Shown here one piece after another: positions 1 through 9,127 of a stretch of 40,949 nucleotides of DNA. This stretch comes from an uncultured Erysipelotrichaceae bacterium (GTDB lineage: Bacteria; Bacillota_I; Bacilli_A; Erysipelotrichales; Erysipelotrichaceae). The stretch lies in the NCBI GenBank assembly GCA_946537255.1, contig CAMNFS010000014.1, forward strand, positions 1 to 40,949, given 5' to 3'. Numbering within the stretch: the stretch's first letter is position 1; each line of letters begins with the position of its first letter. The notes below the pieces were generated by a model that saw only the letters and a list, made by a program, of their open reading frames with translations, was not told the origin of the DNA and searched no databases. The translations under genes were made by a program, and so were the position numbers.

Positions 1-299
1 TGATCAATCCGCCGGATCTTCTGATCCTTTGGATCCAGAAACTCAATCTGATCCGGTTCCATATTCTGAAAGCTGACATCCTCAGAAAAGAACAGCTTCC
101 GGATCTTCTGCCAGAAAAAACCGGACAGGGTTCCAAGCGCGATCGCGGCTCCGGCAAGGGCCTGAATCATGTAAGTCATGATGGAGGGATCAATGTACGC
201 CTGTACATCCTTCAGGGAAAAGGCGAAGAACGCAGATGTGAAATACAGAAACCATGCGCCCTTTTTCAGAAGGGTTCTTCTGTCATATCTTTTTTTCAT
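1..299 (-). CDS. Small membrane protein with YIDPS motif, C-terminus cut by window edge
   Basis: An open frame runs from an ATG at 297-299 on the minus strand off the left edge, giving 99 codons. The visible protein starts MKKRYDRRTLLKKGAWFLYF, has a first hydrophobic segment (about residues 15-28), then AYIDPS, a second hydrophobic segment (about 38-60), and a charged tail with several Asp/Glu. Short proteins with a YIDPG-type motif between two hydrophobic segments are often seen near surface-polysaccharide genes of Bacillota; that link is from memory and no function is known to me. There is no Shine-Dalgarno sequence before the ATG. A TATACT box lies 9 bases upstream, so the mRNA may be leaderless. 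An in-frame GTG seven codons earlier is the only nearby alternative start. Confidence 0.6.
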   Translation of the reverse strand, partial: MKKRYDRRTLLKKGAWFLYFTSAFFAFSLKDVQAYIDPSIMTYMIQALAGAAIALGTLSGFFWQKIRKLFFSEDVSFQNMEPDQIEFLDPKDQKIRRID

Positions 300-308
300 A
301 ACGGATTC

Positions 309-335
309 AGTATAGTACACCATTGAATCTGTCAA
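309..335 (-). promoter_or_regulatory. Promoter for the left-edge membrane protein
   Basis: On the minus strand a perfect TTGACA (330-335) is followed after 15 bases by TATACT (309-314). The spacer is shorter than the usual 17. The start codon at 299 lies 9 bases beyond the -10 box, so the predicted transcript would begin only about 2-4 bases before the ATG. The promoter is divergent from groES. Confidence 0.5.
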
Positions 336-362
336 AGCCAAAAGTGCGGAACCCGGAAAGAA

Positions 363-389
363 TTAGCACTTAAAAAGAAAGAGTGCTAA
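363..389. promoter_or_regulatory. CIRCE element 1 (HrcA operator)
   Basis: TTAGCACTT-N9-GAGTGCTAA matches the CIRCE consensus TTAGCACTC-N9-GAGTGCTAA at 17 of 18 arm positions. It lies just upstream of the -35 box of the groES promoter. HrcA repressor binding is established for this element in Gram-positive groESL operons; hrcA itself is not in the window. Confidence 0.92.
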
Positions 390-396
390 TTTCCTG

Positions 397-424
397 TTGA
401 CTTTGAAAATGAAAGAAATATAAT
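397..424 (+). promoter_or_regulatory. Sigma-A promoter of groES-groEL
   Basis: TTGACT (397-402) and a perfect TATAAT (419-424) are 16 bases apart and sit between the two CIRCE elements. The predicted start point is near 431, so the second CIRCE element would be at the start of the transcript. Confidence 0.88.
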
Positions 425-435
425 GTCTATTGGAA

Positions 436-462
436 TTAGCAAAGCACTCAGAAGAGTGCTAA
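436..462. promoter_or_regulatory. CIRCE element 2, degenerate left arm
   Basis: TTAGCAAAG-N9-GAGTGCTAA has a perfect right arm, while the last three bases of the left arm differ from consensus. The same bases also form a tighter inverted repeat, AGCACTC-AGAA-GAGTGCT, which could fold as an RNA hairpin in the leader. It lies between the predicted start point and the groES ribosome site GGAGG (470-474). Confidence 0.8.
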
Positions 463-483
463 GGAAGATGGAGGATAAGAAAG

Positions 484-771
484 ATGTTGAAACCACTGCA
501 TGATTACGTTGTCCTTGAAAAAGTAAAGGAAGAAGTCAAGACAAAGTCCGGTATTCTTCTCACCACCGGTGAGGCAAAGGACGCGCCGAGCATGGGAACC
601 GTTGTGGCGGTCGGCCCGGGAAAGGTTAATGACGGCGTGCTCGTTCCCATTGATCTTGAAAAGGGACAGAAAGTGATCTATAAGAAATATTCCGGAACCG
701 AAGTGACGGTAGACAAGAAGGAATATCTGCTGATCTCTGCCGAAGACATTCTGGCAGTAGTAGGGAAATAA
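484..771 (+). CDS. groES: Co-chaperonin GroES
   Basis: This 95-residue protein has the usual GroES length. It forms the heptameric lid of the GroEL chamber in the cytoplasm. The N-terminal strand LKPLHDYVVLEK, the mobile loop KSGILLTTGEAKDAPSMG (about residues 22-39), the VVAVGPGK segment and the C-terminal EYLLISAEDILAVV are all recognisable. The start is set by GGAGG 9 bases upstream of the ATG. It is the first gene of a two-gene operon with groEL 30 bases downstream, under a sigma-A promoter flanked by two CIRCE operators, so heat-inducible HrcA control is expected. Confidence 0.98.
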   Translation: MLKPLHDYVVLEKVKEEVKTKSGILLTTGEAKDAPSMGTVVAVGPGKVNDGVLVPIDLEKGQKVIYKKYSGTEVTVDKKEYLLISAEDILAVVGK

Positions 772-2415
<1,644 letters not shown>

Positions 2416-2444
2416 GCATCCGAAAACAACTGAAAGATAACCAG

Positions 2445-2473
2445 GAAGGATATGTCATGCATGTCCTTCTTTT
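2445..2473 (+). terminator. First rho-independent terminator of groESL
   Basis: GAAGGATATG (2445-2454) pairs with CATGTCCTTC (2460-2469), with one G-U pair and a five-base loop, followed by TTTT. It lies 30 bases after the groEL stop codon. Confidence 0.65.
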
Positions 2474-2480
2474 GGCTGAA

Positions 2481-2500
2481 ACGGGCACTGCCCGTTTTTT
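2481..2500 (+). terminator. Second rho-independent terminator of groESL
   Basis: ACGGGC (2481-2486) pairs with GCCCGT (2490-2495) around a three-base loop and runs into six T residues ending at 2500. It follows the first hairpin closely, so groESL seems doubly insulated from the next cassette. Confidence 0.85.
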
Positions 2501-2585
2501 CTGTTATGCGGGCACAGGAATTCTGCCTTTTTTCAGGCAGAGTTCTCTTCCTTTCCGGAGTCACGGGGCAGACAGATCAGATTCA

Positions 2586-2594
2586 TGATAAAGT
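2586..2594 (+). promoter_or_regulatory. Possible extended -10 promoter of the cytidylyltransferase cassette
   Basis: TGATAAAGT fits TGnTAnnnT, and no clear -35 box is seen. It lies 21 bases before the ATG at 2616, with the ribosome site GGGGAAGGAG between. Some promoter is needed here because groESL ends in two terminators, but this match is weak. Confidence 0.35.
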
Positions 2595-2615
2595 ATTGGG
2601 GAAGGAGTTTCTGTT

Positions 2616-3326
2616 ATGAACATTGCGATTATTACCGCAGCCGGTGTCGGCACGAGAACCAAGCAGCTGGTTCCGAAGCAGTTTCTGAATGTATATGACA
2701 AGCCGATTATCATATATACCCTGGAATGCTTTCAGAATCATCCCGAGATCGATGAAATCTATGTGGCGATTCTCGAGGGCTGGGAAGGATTCATGGATCT
2801 CTATGCCAAGCAGTTCAGTATCACCAAGCTGAAAGGGATCATACGGGGCGGAAAGACCGGCCAGGAATCCATTGAAAACGTGCTCTATGAAATCAGAAAG
2901 ACACATGCGGATGACGATATCGTACTGGTTCATGACGGCGCAAGACCCTATCTTCCATCCGAAGTCATTACCGACAATATCGCGACCTGCCGCAAACACG
3001 GCAACGGCATCACTGCCATCGACTGCAAGGAGGCCATGCTGGTGACACCGGATAAGATTCAGAGCGTGGAAAGCATTGACCGCGAGATTCTTTACCGCAC
3101 TCAGACGCCGCATGCCATGCCGCTGAAGGAAATGGTCGAGCTTCATGACATGGCAAGGGAAAAGGGGATTGAGGGATCGGTCGCGACATGCACTCTGCTT
3201 ATTGAATGCGGCTTTCAGGTATGGTTCAACCGCGGCAGCGATCTGAACTTCAAGATTACCTCCAAGGAGGATCTGCTTCTGTTCAAGGCGCTTCTGAGCG
3301 AGCAGGCTCCTTCATGGATGAAATAA
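2616..3326 (+). CDS. IspD/TarI-family cytidylyltransferase
   Basis: This 236-residue enzyme of the IspD family (GT-A-like fold) should transfer CMP from CTP to a phosphorylated alcohol, releasing pyrophosphate. The N-terminal nucleotide loop AIITAAGVGTRTK...PKQF (residues 4-25), VLVHDGARPYL (near 108-118), YRTQTPHAM and the late NFKITSKEDLLL are family signatures. GGGGAAGGAG precedes the ATG. Two family roles are known: IspD makes CDP-methylerythritol for isoprenoids, and TarI makes CDP-ribitol for wall teichoic acid. The gene is 19 bases before a TPP enzyme in an operon that ends with LicD, and no isoprenoid gene is nearby. I therefore infer it activates a polyol phosphate for a surface polymer. 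The actual substrate is unknown. Confidence 0.88.
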   Translation: MNIAIITAAGVGTRTKQLVPKQFLNVYDKPIIIYTLECFQNHPEIDEIYVAILEGWEGFMDLYAKQFSITKLKGIIRGGKTGQESIENVLYEIRKTHADDDIVLVHDGARPYLPSEVITDNIATCRKHGNGITAIDCKEAMLVTPDKIQSVESIDREILYRTQTPHAMPLKEMVELHDMAREKGIEGSVATCTLLIECGFQVWFNRGSDLNFKITSKEDLLLFKALLSEQAPSWMK

Positions 3327-3345
3327 CAGGAAGAGGAAACAGACA

Positions 3346-5133
3346 ATGAATGTATCGGAATATATCGTGAAATATCTCGAGGAGGTATCGCATACGGACC
3401 ACGCCTATGTGATTGTCGGCGGAGCGGCACTCTGGATCTGCAAGGCACTCTCAAAGGCCGAAAAGCTGAAGTTCACCTTCACGAATCATGAACAGGCCGC
3501 GGTGATGGCAGCGGATGGCTATGCCCGGGTCTCCGGGAAACCGGGAGTTGCCTTTGTGACCAACGGGCCGGCGCTTGCCAATGCGGTGACCGGTATGGCT
3601 CAGGCTTATGTCGACAGCTCTCCGGTGGTTCTTTTCACCGGCAACAGCGGGCTTGCCCACGTTCAGTTTGAACGCGAACATAACATGCGCCAGTACGGTA
3701 CACAGGATGTACGGACGGATCTTCTGATGAAGCCCGTGACAAAGAAGTACTACCTGCTGGATGATCCGGCAAAGACCGGCGAAATCCTCGCAGACGCGTT
3801 TTCCACCGCCGCCGGCGGCAGACCCGGACCGGTATGCATCGAAGTTCCCGTCAGTGTGCAGTCGATGCAGTGCACCTGTGCCTTTCCGCCCGAAAAGGCA
3901 GAGGAAAGCACCGTGTCTCTTTCTGAGGAAACAGTACGGGCAGTCCTGAAGCAACTGAGGGAAGCGAAGCGGCCGCTGATTCTCGCCGGTCAGGGAGTCC
4001 GTCTTTCCGATACGGCAGAGGAACTCCATCAGCTCGCACAGGCGCTGGATGTACCGGTGGTCAATTCCCGCATGGGCATTGACACGATGGAATCTTCCAG
4101 CCGGTATTTTGTCGGCAGATGCGGCAACCACGGCAGCCGGGCAAGCCATTTTGCCCTGCAGACCTGTGATGTGCTTCTGGTGCTTGGAAGCAGGCTTGCG
4201 CCGAATACCACCGGATACAACGTCAGGGACTTTTCGAAACAGTCGCATAAGATTCTGATTGAAATCGATCCGACGGAGCTGGTGCAGTGGGGAGTTGCGA
4301 TCGATGAAACCCATGAAGGAGACCTGCGTGACTTCTTCCGTCAGGCCCTGGATCTGATTCGGAAAGAAGACATGCACGCAGATCACGGGAAGTGGCTGGA
4401 TACCTGTGAGGAATGGAAAATGTCCTGGCCGATCGTTCAGGATAAGTTCAGAACAGAAGATGTGATCAACTCCTATCAGCTTGTCGATACCGTCACAAAA
4501 CATGCCGGAGCCGGGGATCTTGTGATCGCCGATACCGGCAGCTCCTGCTCGGTTGTCGCTCAGGTCTGGGATGTGAAAAAGGATCAGCGGGTCTTTATTT
4601 CCGGGGGTCTGTCCGGCATGGGATACTGGGCAACCTCCATGGGGCTTGCGGAAGCCTATGGAAAAAAGGGCAGGGTCATCTGCTTTGTCGGCGATGGCAG
4701 CCTGCAGATGAACATTCAGGAATTCGCCACCCTGCATGCATACAATATTCCCGTCAAGCTGTTTGTCGTAACCAATGACGGATATCAGTTTGTCCGCATG
4801 AGTCAGTCCAGCTATGACATCAATCCGACCTTCGGCACGGATATTTCGGACGGGGTTCCGATACCCGATATTGAAAAGGTCACAAAAGCCTATGGTCTGA
4901 ACTATCTTTCCTGCAAGGATCCTGCCATGCTCGATGAAACAGTGGAACAGGCACTGAACATGGACGGACCGGTGGTATGTGAAGTGACGGTAACCAAGAA
5001 TCTGAATGTGGAGCCGCGGATCCGCTCGATTGCCGCAAGCGACGGTACCTTCATCATGCCGGCCTATGAAAACCTCTATCCCTACCTTGAGGAAGAGGTT
5101 CTCAAGGCAGAGCTCAGGAAAGCGATGGAGTAA
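3346..5133 (+). CDS. Acetolactate-synthase-like thiamine pyrophosphate enzyme
   Basis: This 595-residue protein has all three domains of the acetolactate synthase/pyruvate oxidase class. The N-terminal pyrimidine-binding domain carries the cofactor-activating glutamate at about E49 (FTNHEQAAVMAADGYAR). The middle domain spans about residues 190-340. The C-terminal pyrophosphate domain has GDGSLQMN near 449 with the paired Asn near 477. Such enzymes decarboxylate a 2-keto acid and may join the product to an aldehyde or ketone. Its place between a CDP-transferase and a LicD gene, and the lack of an IlvN regulatory subunit or other branched-chain genes, argue against a role in valine/isoleucine synthesis. 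The full middle domain separates it from the shorter phosphonopyruvate decarboxylases, and no PEP mutase is present. The reaction is unknown. Confidence 0.85.
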   Translation: MNVSEYIVKYLEEVSHTDHAYVIVGGAALWICKALSKAEKLKFTFTNHEQAAVMAADGYARVSGKPGVAFVTNGPALANAVTGMAQAYVDSSPVVLFTGNSGLAHVQFEREHNMRQYGTQDVRTDLLMKPVTKKYYLLDDPAKTGEILADAFSTAAGGRPGPVCIEVPVSVQSMQCTCAFPPEKAEESTVSLSEETVRAVLKQLREAKRPLILAGQGVRLSDTAEELHQLAQALDVPVVNSRMGIDTMESSSRYFVGRCGNHGSRASHFALQTCDVLLVLGSRLAPNTTGYNVRDFSKQSHKILIEIDPTELVQWGVAIDETHEGDLRDFFRQALDLIRKEDMHADHGKWLDTCEEWKMSWPIVQDKFRTEDVINSYQLVDTVTKHAGAGDLVIADTGSSCSVVAQVWDVKKDQRVFISGGLSGMGYWATSMGLAEAYGKKGRVICFVGDGSLQMNIQEFATLHAYNIPVKLFVVTNDGYQFVRMSQSSYDINPTFGTDISDGVPIPDIEKVTKAYGLNYLSCKDPAMLDETVEQALNMDGPVVCEVTVTKNLNVEPRIRSIAASDGTFIMPAYENLYPYLEEEVLKAELRKAME

Positions 5134-5138
5134 CGCTC

Positions 5139-5957
5139 ATGAAGGAAATCACCCTGTCTCAGCAGAAACAGATGATGCTGGAGATGCTGATGGATTTTCA
5201 TCACTTCTGTGAGGAACATGATCTTCGGTATTATCTGACTGGCGGAACACTGCTTGGAGCGGTGCGCCATAAGGGATATATTCCCTGGGATGATGATATC
5301 GATGTCGGTATGCCGCGAAAAGACTATGAGGAATTCTGCCGGATCTACAACAGCGAAAAATCCAACCCTGATTATTATCTGTACACGATCCATAATGAGC
5401 CGGAACTGTATGTTTCCAGCGGAAAGCTTGTCAACACGAAGACCGTCATGGAAGAAGCAGTCGACAGTCCGGTGAAGCTCGGCGTGTATCTGGATGTTTT
5501 TCCCCTTGATACGCTTGGCCGCAATGAAGAAGAGGCGAAGAAGCTGACAGCGGACGCGCTGTCCATCCGCAAGCAGCTGGATGTGCAGAACTGGAAGCTG
5601 ATCAGGGAGCGGGCCTGGTATAAGAATGTCGTAATCTTTGCGATCAAAGCCCTTTCTCCTCGCAATAAGAGAAAAAAGCTGATCGCTCAGCAGGACAGAC
5701 TGTGCCGCAGCTATCAGGATATCGATCTTGGTGCCTGGGTCGGCTACCCGTGCGCGGCCATGAAGATCGAGCTTCTGAAGGGGGACTGGTTCAGGGAACG
5801 GATCCTGCAGCCCTTTGAAAACGCTGCGTTCTATATTCCAAAGGAATATGAGCAGGTACTCAATGTCTTCTATGGTCCGGACTGGAAGAAACTTCCGCCG
5901 CTGGAAAAACAGAAGACGCACCATGCGTACAGGGTCTGGTACAAAGAAGGAATCTGA
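5139..5957 (+). CDS. LicD-family phosphotransferase
   Basis: This 272-residue LicD (nucleotidyltransferase-fold) protein has the family hallmark LTGGTLLGAVRHKGYIPWDDD (residues about 32-52), including the metal-binding aspartates in WDDDIDVGMPR. Family members transfer phosphocholine, phosphoribitol or a similar group from a CDP donor onto a surface glycan. It starts 5 bases after the TPP enzyme stop and is last in the three-gene operon, followed by a strong hairpin. The cassette suggests that the CDP-alcohol made by the first gene is the LicD donor; the alcohol cannot be read from sequence. No signal peptide is seen, so it acts in the cytoplasm. Confidence 0.92.
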   Translation: MKEITLSQQKQMMLEMLMDFHHFCEEHDLRYYLTGGTLLGAVRHKGYIPWDDDIDVGMPRKDYEEFCRIYNSEKSNPDYYLYTIHNEPELYVSSGKLVNTKTVMEEAVDSPVKLGVYLDVFPLDTLGRNEEEAKKLTADALSIRKQLDVQNWKLIRERAWYKNVVIFAIKALSPRNKRKKLIAQQDRLCRSYQDIDLGAWVGYPCAAMKIELLKGDWFRERILQPFENAAFYIPKEYEQVLNVFYGPDWKKLPPLEKQKTHHAYRVWYKEGI

Positions 5958-5961
5958 ATCC

Positions 5962-5985
5962 AAAGGAGAGCGGAAGCTCTCCTTT
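5962..5985 (+). terminator. Terminator after licD
   Basis: AAAGGAGAGC (5962-5971) pairs perfectly with GCTCTCCTTT (5976-5985) around a GGAA tetraloop. The only U-tract is the short TTT at the stem end. It separates the plus-strand cassette from the convergent minus-strand flippase. Confidence 0.75.
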
Positions 5986-6024
5986 CCGCTTCCTTGCCCC
6001 AGGCGTGGGAAACAGAAAAGAAAA

Positions 6025-6042
6025 CGGACCGTTTCCGGTCCG
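6025..6042 (-). terminator. Terminator of the minus-strand flippase operon
   Basis: Read on the minus strand, CGGACCG-GAAA-CGGTCCG is followed by TTTTCTTTTC. It begins 3 bases after the flippase stop codon. Confidence 0.85.
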
Positions 6043-6044
6043 CC

Positions 6045-7472
6045 TCAGCTGCGGGTACGGGATCTTTGATAGAAGACGCCTGCTCCTGCCACTGAAAGAA
6101 TCACGATGAGCCAGCGCAGGATCATGTACGGATAGATGAAGTTCATCAGCACCGCAGACGCCGTAAGGGCTGCTCCGATCCCGAAAATAAGGGGAAGATC
6201 ATACGCACCTGGAAACTGCTCGGTCTTCTGAATGTGCCGGTAGCTGATGTAATGGGTCAGGGCAAGGAAGATATAGGAGATCAGGGTTGTTGCCCCGGCA
6301 ATTTTATAATCGAACAAAGGAATCATGATCCAGTTCAGCACGATGTTGAGAACGGCTGCCGCAAGCGTCGCAGCCCCGACATATTCTGTCCGGCTGTAAT
6401 GGTATTCCACATTGGAAAACATCGTGTAGACAAAGATGAAGTAAACCGAGGCGCTGACGGTCGGTACGATCGGTACCGCGTCGGCGTAGCGGTTTCCGGC
6501 AAAGATGGTGATTACCTCCGGCGCAAGTCCCATCGCCCCAAGGCACAGAAGGGCAATACAGATGAACAACGGCCGGCTGTTTTTCCGGATACTGTCATAT
6601 TCCTTTGTTTTCAGTTTCTGAAAGCAGTAAGGGACAAAGCTGTTTTCAACCGCGGAACAGATCATCAGAACCATGGAGGCGATCATATAGGCAATGCTGT
6701 ACTTGGCAACCTGCGCATCTCCCACCATCCGTCCGATCATCAGACGGTCAGAGGAATTCAGAAGGATATTGGACAGATAATGCGGCAGCAGCGGCAGGGC
6801 GAAGCGCAGGGAGGACAGCCAGATTTTCCGGTCATAGATTTTCTTTCCCTGAATCAGAAGGATCACCAGGATCGGAAGCCCGATCAGTACTCTTACAAGC
6901 AGGTCCGCTTCAATCCTTGCCTCCATGCGGTTATTGAAATGCGTTACCGCGTAGATGCTGAAGGCGTAGCTGAATACCGTAAGCAGAACGGATACCACGG
7001 TTGTGGCAATGTAGCGATAGTGGAAGCGCTCCTTTGACTTCCAGAAATCCAGCGGGTTCGATACAAAGATATGCACGAACATCAGGAAGGTAAGCAGCGG
7101 AGAAAGCTTGAACAGACTTCCCCAGAAGGAAGGGGAGATCAGAAACAGCAGGAAGAAGAACAGAAAGACCGCCATATCAAGACCGATGATGACGGAGACA
7201 TAGGAATCCTCGTCGTCCTTATGATCTGCCAGCCCCTTGAGAAAGGTTTCATAGGAGAGATTCAGAGTCAGAATAATGCCGAGAATGCCAAGCCAGGTGT
7301 TGTACTGATCATAGACGCCGTATTCCTCCTGGGAAAGAATCCGGGTGAAAACCGGTGTCGTGAAAAGAGAAAAGGCGCTTTGAAAAACAGAACATGCAAG
7401 TGCCCAGAAGGAAGCTTTGACCGGAGCGGAGAAGGACCGGTATTTTTCTTTCAGCTGATGGATGAGTTTCAT
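6045..7472 (-). CDS. Wzx-like polysaccharide flippase
   Basis: This 475-residue protein consists almost wholly of hydrophobic segments, about 12-14. It opens with a short basic stretch (MKLIHQLKEKYRSF) and then SFWALACSVFQSAFSLFTTPVFTRILSQEEYGVYDQYNTW. The TR(I/L)L..EEYG motif is typical of oligosaccharide flippases of the polysaccharide-synthesis/MATE-like superfamily. Such proteins move undecaprenyl-linked glycan units across the membrane. It overlaps the upstream GT4 gene by 4 bases (ATGA), so translation is likely coupled. The repeat unit it carries cannot be deduced. Confidence 0.9.
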   Translation of the reverse strand: MKLIHQLKEKYRSFSAPVKASFWALACSVFQSAFSLFTTPVFTRILSQEEYGVYDQYNTWLGILGIILTLNLSYETFLKGLADHKDDEDSYVSVIIGLDMAVFLFFFLLFLISPSFWGSLFKLSPLLTFLMFVHIFVSNPLDFWKSKERFHYRYIATTVVSVLLTVFSYAFSIYAVTHFNNRMEARIEADLLVRVLIGLPILVILLIQGKKIYDRKIWLSSLRFALPLLPHYLSNILLNSSDRLMIGRMVGDAQVAKYSIAYMIASMVLMICSAVENSFVPYCFQKLKTKEYDSIRKNSRPLFICIALLCLGAMGLAPEVITIFAGNRYADAVPIVPTVSASVYFIFVYTMFSNVEYHYSRTEYVGAATLAAAVLNIVLNWIMIPLFDYKIAGATTLISYIFLALTHYISYRHIQKTEQFPGAYDLPLIFGIGAALTASAVLMNFIYPYMILRWLIVILSVAGAGVFYQRSRTRS

Positions 7473-8704
7473 TTCAGATCCTGCTCCGGAAGAAAGGAAT
7501 TGCTGACAAGGTGTTCACCGATGACCAGAAGCCTCCGGTTGTAATCCTCGCTTGAAAACCGGCTGACGGCATAGCGTCTTGTTTCCTGAATGGAATTGAT
7601 GCTTTTGCGTTCGGCCCGTACAACGATCGCTTTCATGCGGCTGATATCCCCGAAAGGAACATAAGTGCCGAATGGCGCGTGCGCGCAGGTCGGCACACCG
7701 GAGATATCAAAGCCGAGAATCGGGGTTCCGCAGGCAAGGGCCTGAATGCAGGTGTTGGGCTGTGTTTCCGCAAGACTCGTACATACAAACAGATCCGCCA
7801 TGGAATAATACTCCGCAAGACGGTCTTCACTGGCCTCATATCCGATTGGTATGAAATTGGCCGGACATTCGGAAGAATCCGCTTTAAAACCGACATGCAC
7901 AAATACAAGATCGGGAAGAGAGAGACATTTTTCCGCAAGCTTCAGATAGTAACTGCCGCCTTTTCGATAACTCGGATACGGACAGACATTCAGTATGACC
8001 TTCTGCTCCGGCCGGATTGAGAGTTTTTTCCGCAGGGCAGCCGGGTCTCTGGGACAGTAGATGGTTTTGACATCCACCCCTTCATCGACGCCATACACCG
8101 GATAGTCCTTTAAAAGGGAGGATTCCCTGGCCCGCGAAGCAGTATAGGGAACCGTCACAAAACAGAGCTTCATTCCCTGATAGGCTTTCTTTTTCTTCAT
8201 CTGAAGCGTACGGGAGGTATCGAAAAACCAGCTGATCGGATAGTCTTTTCTGCGTGGGCAGCTGCCGCATTCGGACTTAAAGCGTTCACAGTCATACGCA
8301 AAAGCACACGCCCCGGTCATCATATATTCGTCCCACATGATCTGTACGGTCGGAATCTGCAGTTCTCTGAGGCATTCATACAGGGCATAGATGTTGATAT
8401 AGTGGCCATGAAGATTGCCGAGATACACAAGATCCGGCTCAAAACTCGATATCATCCGGATGGCCTTATCGGTAGCGGATGGAGAAAAACAGCCGTTGAG
8501 ACCGGTCAGTCTGCCAAGCAGATTGTGCAGTTTCCCTTCGAAGTCACTCGAAAGCCGGATGACATCCGGATCGCCCCCATTGTCACCGTGGCCGTAAAGA
8601 ACCATGACTTTGTGGCCATGGTCGATCAGATAGCGGCGCAGGCCGCAGATCAGCCTGCCGGTGCTTTCAAAGTTGTAAAAGGTATTAATCAGGAGTATCT
8701 TCAT
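7469..8704 (-). CDS. GT4-family glycosyltransferase with cysteine cluster
   Basis: This 411-residue protein is a GT-B retaining glycosyltransferase. The N-terminal half begins MKILLINTFYNFESTGRLICGL. A cysteine cluster in the middle (ACAFAYDC...CGSCPRRKDYP, about residues 130-155) is typical of WcaC-like colanic-acid-type enzymes and may bind metal. The C-terminal donor domain has KVILNVCPYPSYRKGG and SLAETQPNTCIQALACGTPILGFD. In that last block the second acidic residue of the usual E-x7-E donor motif is Gln. It heads a two-gene minus-strand operon with the flippase. Upstream is an extended -10 box and only a weak ribosome site (ATAGGT). Confidence 0.88.
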   Translation of the reverse strand: MKILLINTFYNFESTGRLICGLRRYLIDHGHKVMVLYGHGDNGGDPDVIRLSSDFEGKLHNLLGRLTGLNGCFSPSATDKAIRMISSFEPDLVYLGNLHGHYINIYALYECLRELQIPTVQIMWDEYMMTGACAFAYDCERFKSECGSCPRRKDYPISWFFDTSRTLQMKKKKAYQGMKLCFVTVPYTASRARESSLLKDYPVYGVDEGVDVKTIYCPRDPAALRKKLSIRPEQKVILNVCPYPSYRKGGSYYLKLAEKCLSLPDLVFVHVGFKADSSECPANFIPIGYEASEDRLAEYYSMADLFVCTSLAETQPNTCIQALACGTPILGFDISGVPTCAHAPFGTYVPFGDISRMKAIVVRAERKSINSIQETRRYAVSRFSSEDYNRRLLVIGEHLVSNSFLPEQDLK

Positions 8705-8751
8705 CGTAACCTATCGTTTCATCCCTGTCTGTTTTCAGAAAACACAAGCAT

Positions 8752-8760
8752 ATCATAGCA
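8752..8760 (-). promoter_or_regulatory. Extended -10 promoter of the GT4-flippase operon
   Basis: TGCTATGAT on the minus strand fits the extended -10 consensus TGnTATAAT with one mismatch in the hexamer. No -35 match is visible at the expected distance. The predicted transcript would start about 40 bases before the GT4 ATG. Confidence 0.5.
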
Positions 8761-8868
8761 TATGCCGCAGACTGGTTCCGATTCCTTCTTCATTGGCCGT
8801 ATATGGCTGAGAGAAGAGGAACCGTTTGTCTTTGGTTTTATGAAACAGGAAACAGGATCGAAGGTTCT

Positions 8869-8892
8869 GTTCTTCCATCCGGATGGAAGAAC
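8869..8892. repeat. Perfect 24-base palindrome
   Basis: GTTCTTCCATCC is followed directly by its exact reverse complement, GGATGGAAGAAC. It sits between two divergent promoters. There is no loop and no T-tract, so it looks more like a protein-binding site than a terminator, though either is unproven. Confidence 0.6.
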
Positions 8893-9081
8893 CATACAAT
8901 CCCTGCAGAATCTCTTTTTCCATACAGAAGAATGGGTCATATCCGGAGTGGATTTCTGCTTTATGACGTGGCTTCTGCCATTTTCCTTATTAAGGATCCC
9001 TGGTGAAAGGAGAAACGCATCTCCTGAGAATCAGCTCTGACCGCTTGCCTGAGGCAGGAACGGGAGAGAACAAGGCGAATG

Positions 9082-9090
9082 TGGTATTCT
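9082..9090 (+). promoter_or_regulatory. Extended -10 promoter
   Basis: TGGTATTCT matches TGnTATAAT with one mismatch in the hexamer and has no obvious -35 box. It lies 37 bases before the ATG at 9128, whose ribosome site is GGAGG (9118-9122). Confidence 0.45.
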
Positions 9091-9127
9091 GTATACATCC
9101 TGAAACAGAAAAGGATCGGAGGTTTTC

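Larger units (their letters stand above)
8705..9127. other. 423-base divergent intergenic region
   Basis: This region separates the minus-strand GT4 from the plus-strand glycosyltransferase. It holds an extended -10 box on each strand and a perfect 24-base palindrome. Short open frames cross it, but none has a ribosome site together with a recognisable protein, so I call no gene here. Confidence 0.5.

Noticed and set aside
2524-2541. CTGCCT/AGGCAG hairpin after the groEL terminators
   Set aside because: The T-run is in the loop, not after the stem; two better terminators already precede it.
3346-5133. Assignment of the TPP enzyme as IlvB of branched-chain amino acid synthesis or as phosphonopyruvate decarboxylase
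   Set aside because: No IlvN, IlvC or PEP mutase nearby, and the three-domain length excludes the short phosphonopyruvate decarboxylases; the context is surface glycan.
8762-9040. 92-codon frame in the divergent intergenic region
   Set aside because: It spans the 24-base palindrome, lacks a ribosome site and resembles no protein; better read as regulatory DNA.
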